From the NCBI RefSeq assembly GCF_900478135.1, contig NZ_LS483470.1, forward strand, positions 3,860,001 through 3,924,000: DNA of 64,000 nt, in the 5' to 3' direction. The notes beneath the pieces were generated by a model. It searched no databases, was not told where the DNA came from, and saw nothing but the letters and a program-made list of their open reading frames with translations. A program made the translations under genes and the position numbers. Shown one piece after another: positions 59,766 through 64,000 of the stretch (positions are counted from its first letter, which is position 1; every line of letters starts with the position of its first letter). This DNA comes from Leminorella richardii. GTDB taxonomy: Bacteria; Pseudomonadota; Gammaproteobacteria; Enterobacterales; Enterobacteriaceae.

Positions 59766-61202
59766 ATGGCATTTGACGATTTGCGCAGCTATCTGCGCGC
59801 GCTGGAAGAGCACGGTCAGCTGCTCAGGATTGAGGAGCAGGTGCAGGCAGAACCGGATCTTGCTGCCGCTGCTAACGCAACTGGCCGCATCGGTGAAGGC
59901 GCTCCCGCACTGTGGTTTGACAACATTGAAGGCTTTACCGACGCACGCGTAGCGCTAAACACTCTTGGCTCGTGGAAAAACCACGCGATCGCCATGGGCC
60001 TGCCGCCCAATACGGGAACCAAAGAGCAGATTGCGGAATTTATTCGCCGCTGGGAAAACTTCCCAGTTGCTCCCGTGCGCCGCGAGAGTCCACCCTGGGC
60101 GGAAAATACCGTCGACGGCGAAGATATCAACCTGTTCGACATTTTGCCCCTGTTTCGGCTAAACGACGGAGACGGCGGGTTCTATCTCGATAAGGCCTGT
60201 GTGGTTTCCCGCGATCCGCTGGACCCAGACCATTTCGGCAAGCAAAACGTCGGCATTTACCGTATGGAAGTGAAGGGCAAGCGCAAACTGGGGCTACAGC
60301 CAGTGCCAATGCACGACATTGCGCTGCACCTGCACAAGGCGGAAGAGCGCGGGGAAGACCTGCCCGTCGCTATTACACTGGGCAACGACCCGATTATTAC
60401 GCTGATGGGAGCGACGCCGCTAAAGTACGATCAGTCCGAGTATGAAATGGCGGGAGCGCTGCGCGGCTCTTCCTATCCTATTGCCACGGCACCGCTGACC
60501 GGTTTCGACGTTCCCTGGGGCTCTGAGGTGATTCTGGAAGGGGTGATTGAAGGGCGCAAGCGGGAAATCGAAGGGCCGTTCGGCGAGTTTACCGGCCACT
60601 ACTCCGGAGGTCGCAATATGACGGTGGTGCGCATTGATAAGGTCAGCTACCGCACCAAGCCAATCTTTGAGTCGCTCTACCTTGGCATGCCCTGGACCGA
60701 GATCGACTACCTGATGGGCCCGGCAACCTGCGTGCCGCTCTATCAGCAGCTAAAGGCCGAGTTCCCGGAAGTGCAGGCGGTGAACGCCATGTACACCCAC
60801 GGCCTGCTGGCGATTATTTCCACCAAGAAGCGCTACGGCGGCTTTGCTCGCGCTGTGGGGCTGCGCGCCATGACTACACCGCATGGCTTAGGCTACGTGA
60901 AGATCGTCATTATGGTGGACGAGGACGTCGACCCGTTCAACCTGCCTCAGGTGATGTGGGCTATCTCTGCCAAAGTCAACCCGGCAGGGGATTTGGTTCA
61001 GCTGCCTAATATGTCCGTGCTGGAGCTCGACCCGGGCTCTTCCCCGGCAGGCATTACCGACAAGCTGATTATTGACGCCACCACGCCAGTGGCACCGGAT
61101 AACCGCGGCCACTACAGCCAGCCGGTGCGCGATTTGCCGGAAACCAAGGGTTGGATTGAGAAACTGAACGCGCTGCTGGCGAATAAGAAGGAGGAAGCAT
61201 AA
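59766..61202 (+). CDS. ecdC: Hydroxyarylic acid decarboxylase, UbiD-family subunit C
   Basis: This is the catalytic UbiD-family reversible decarboxylase, acting on hydroxybenzoates such as 4-hydroxybenzoate, vanillate or protocatechuate. Prenyl-FMN and Mn-binding segments include YRMEVKGKRKLGLQPVPMHDIALHL (conserved I-Y-R and Arg), AGALRGSSYPIATAPLTGFDVPWGSEVILEGVIEGRKREIEGPFGEFTGHY (with the catalytic ERxxE-type acids). Length is 478 residues (475 in E. coli strains). It follows subunit B by 12 bp and overlaps the D gene by 1 bp. Not the UbiD of ubiquinone synthesis, which lies elsewhere. Confidence 0.88.
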   Translation: MAFDDLRSYLRALEEHGQLLRIEEQVQAEPDLAAAANATGRIGEGAPALWFDNIEGFTDARVALNTLGSWKNHAIAMGLPPNTGTKEQIAEFIRRWENFPVAPVRRESPPWAENTVDGEDINLFDILPLFRLNDGDGGFYLDKACVVSRDPLDPDHFGKQNVGIYRMEVKGKRKLGLQPVPMHDIALHLHKAEERGEDLPVAITLGNDPIITLMGATPLKYDQSEYEMAGALRGSSYPIATAPLTGFDVPWGSEVILEGVIEGRKREIEGPFGEFTGHYSGGRNMTVVRIDKVSYRTKPIFESLYLGMPWTEIDYLMGPATCVPLYQQLKAEFPEVQAVNAMYTHGLLAIISTKKRYGGFARAVGLRAMTTPHGLGYVKIVIMVDEDVDPFNLPQVMWAISAKVNPAGDLVQLPNMSVLELDPGSSPAGITDKLIIDATTPVAPDNRGHYSQPVRDLPETKGWIEKLNALLANKKEEA

Positions 61203-61438
61203 TGATTTGTCCACGCTGTGGTGATGAACACATTGAACTGATGGCAACGTCTCCGGTGCCTAACGTCTGGACGGTACACCAGTGCCAGCACTGCCTGTAC
61301 ACCTGGCGCTCCACAGAGCCCCTGCGCCGCACCAGCCGCGAGCACTATCCCGAAGCGTTTAAGATGACGCAAAAGGATATCGACGACGCGCCTCAGGTGC
61401 CGACCGTACCGCCGCTGCTGGCGGAGGGGAATCGCTAG
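61202..61438 (+). CDS. ecdD: Hydroxyarylic acid decarboxylase, small subunit D
   Basis: This small protein of 78 residues is the third subunit of the decarboxylase. It has two CxxC pairs (MICPRCGDEH and QCQHCLYTW), presumably zinc-binding, and the YTWRSTEP segment typical of BsdD/KpdD. It starts on the last base of the C gene (TAATG), indicating translational coupling. Its exact role is unclear; it is needed for full activity in some systems. Confidence 0.85.
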   Translation: MICPRCGDEHIELMATSPVPNVWTVHQCQHCLYTWRSTEPLRRTSREHYPEAFKMTQKDIDDAPQVPTVPPLLAEGNR

Positions 61439-61450
61439 GGCTCGTTTGAG

Positions 61451-61503
61451 GCCATGATTAACGTCGGCGATAGCGTTGAGCTTTCGCCGACGGATGTCAT
61501 GGC
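61451..61503. other. Nested inverted repeat between ecdD and a membrane protein gene
   Basis: Outer arms GCCATGA (61451-61457) and TCATGGC (61497-61503) enclose a 9-bp perfect stem CGTCGGCGA (61462-61470) / TCGCCGACG (61484-61492). It sits between convergent genes and can form a long hairpin in either transcript, without a clear T run. Confidence 0.6.
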
Positions 61504-61865
61504 GTCTTTAAACGGCGCGGAGGTAGTTTAAAAAGTCGAGGGACGGCAATAAACCACTGTATGTAGCCTGAAGCAAAGAATGTTAACCAGATTAGAAAGA
61601 GCATGATGTAGCTGTTGGTCAACGTGTTTATTTCGCCAGAAAAACATAGATCGTCGAGCAGAAAGATGAGAGCGGTAATAGCGAGGGAGACAATGCTCAG
61701 GGGGGCGCAGACTATCATCATTGCTAATGTCATGACACTAATCAGCTCAATGATATATTTCATCTCGCTAAGCACGGTCAACCGATATATTGAAAATACC
61801 AAGATCGATAGGCTTAACAATAGCCACAGTATTTGAGCGCTATTGATAATGTATCTTTTAGCCAC
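61497..61865 (-). CDS. Hypothetical membrane protein
   Basis: I do not recognise this protein. The 122 residues contain three or four hydrophobic helices (about 8-28, 38-70 with a break, and 88-110) and a basic C-terminus (PRLFKLPPRRLKTP), suggesting a cytoplasmic C-terminal tail. It begins with GTG, preceded by AAAGGA 7 bp upstream. It lies 37 bp downstream of the proline-glutamate repeat gene in the same orientation and may be cotranscribed with it. Confidence 0.6.
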   Translation of the reverse strand: MAKRYIINSAQILWLLLSLSILVFSIYRLTVLSEMKYIIELISVMTLAMMIVCAPLSIVSLAITALIFLLDDLCFSGEINTLTNSYIMLFLIWLTFFASGYIQWFIAVPRLFKLPPRRLKTP

Positions 61866-61902
61866 GTTAAGTCCTTTGATGTCCAGTTTGTCCGGCAGCG
61901 TT

Positions 61903-63636
<1,734 letters not shown>

Positions 63637-63711
63637 TCCTTTCCTATTTCCCTACGTTATTCAAGTTGAGGTTAGCTTTATGACGATACATTGGTATCAC
63701 TCGTCATAAAA

Positions 63712-64000
63712 TTAGCTGGCAAGATCTCCTAGGGTACGCAGAATAAAAACGACTATAGCAAACCCGACTAACAACTTGATATAGAAAGGTGTTTTGTATT
63801 CTTTTCTCGGTACCTGACCGCCACCTTGCTTTATCGATCTGTTTGTTTTTTGTATGAATGGTTCTGATTGAATGAGAGGTGCTTCCTTCTCAACCAGCTC
63901 TACCGTTTCCTCAATCGTAGCCTGAGCCATTTGGCGATCTGGTCTGTCGTCCACCAGACCCTGCTCTACCAGCCAGGTAAACAGCCGATAGGCGGTGTTA
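63712..64000 (-). CDS. Partial membrane protein related to the Pro-Glu repeat protein
   Basis: The frame is open to the window end, so the 5-prime part is missing. What is visible begins YRLFTWLVEQGLVDD, which resembles the ends of both small domains of the neighbouring 577-residue protein (AIDWLLENRIIS and LLAWLETQGLVKK). It then has a charged linker and ends with one membrane helix (FYIKLLVGFAIVVFILRTLG) and almost no tail. A GTG at 63954 is in frame, but the homology upstream argues it is internal. Topology would be N-terminus inside. Function unknown. Confidence 0.65.
   Translation of the reverse strand, partial: NTAYRLFTWLVEQGLVDDRPDRQMAQATIEETVELVEKEAPLIQSEPFIQKTNRSIKQGGGQVPRKEYKTPFYIKLLVGFAIVVFILRTLGDLAS

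Noticed and set aside
61454..61531. 25-codon plus-strand open frame after ecdD
   Set aside because: No ribosome-binding site, overlaps a convergent gene and mostly consists of the inverted repeat.

Overview
The window is a chromosomal segment from a member of the Enterobacterales and includes the replication origin. The order yieP-hsrA-kup-ravA-viaA-asnA-asnC-mioC-oriC-mnmG-rsmG-atpIBEFHAGDC and then glmU-glmS-pstSCAB-phoU is the classical enterobacterial origin neighbourhood, and the proteins match their Escherichia counterparts as I remember them. It is not Escherichia or Salmonella: the rbs operon is absent between hsrA and kup, about 11 kb separates atpC from glmU, and a NrtR/NadM/NadV salvage module and a heme uptake operon flank glmS and pst. 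A Budviciaceae-like genus is a guess, not a demonstration.

Layout. 0-9.4 kb: GntR-type regulator and exporter, K+ uptake (Kup), RavA-ViaA chaperone pair, asparagine synthetase with its regulator AsnC, and mioC. 9.37-9.64 kb: oriC, with DnaA boxes, three AT-rich 13-mers and many GATC sites. 9.7-19.8 kb: mnmG-rsmG and the complete F1Fo ATP synthase operon, ended by a strong terminator. 19.85-30.6 kb: lineage-specific insertion holding a YafK-like L,D-transpeptidase-fold protein, an unknown protein, a LysR regulator and a divergent, tightly packed six-gene operon (LuxE-like, LuxC-like, SDR reductase, cytoplasmic penicillin-acylase-like hydrolase, AmrS-like radical SAM enzyme, LCAT-like hydrolase). 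No luciferase or acyl carrier gene accompanies it; this operon is the best candidate for an undescribed pathway. 30.8-34.2 kb: UDP-GlcNAc synthesis (glmU, glmS).

34.2-39.6 kb: NAD salvage from nicotinamide (nadV, nadM) with the repressor nrtR and three matching candidate operators, plus a YfcC-type carrier. 39.5-44.3 kb: phosphate uptake and signalling (pstSCAB-phoU) behind a double Pho box, with an ERIC element between pstB and phoU. 44.3-49.4 kb: Fur-controlled heme uptake (hemP-hmuR-hmuS-hmuT), without hmuUV. 49.5-52.1 kb: formaldehyde detoxification (frmRAB) next to a small helix-turn-helix gene remnant, suggesting acquisition. 52.4-54.8 kb: polar amino-acid ABC transporter without its ATPase. 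54.8-58.5 kb: mdtG, yieH and adenine permease adeP with a PurR-like site. 58.5-61.4 kb: hosA and the hydroxyarylic acid decarboxylase operon ecdBCD with two perfect palindromic operators.

61.4-64 kb: unrecognised membrane proteins. One has a cytoplasmic Pro-Glu linker encoded by 43 perfect copies of a hexanucleotide, flanked by two copies of a small domain that also appears in the truncated neighbouring gene at the window edge.
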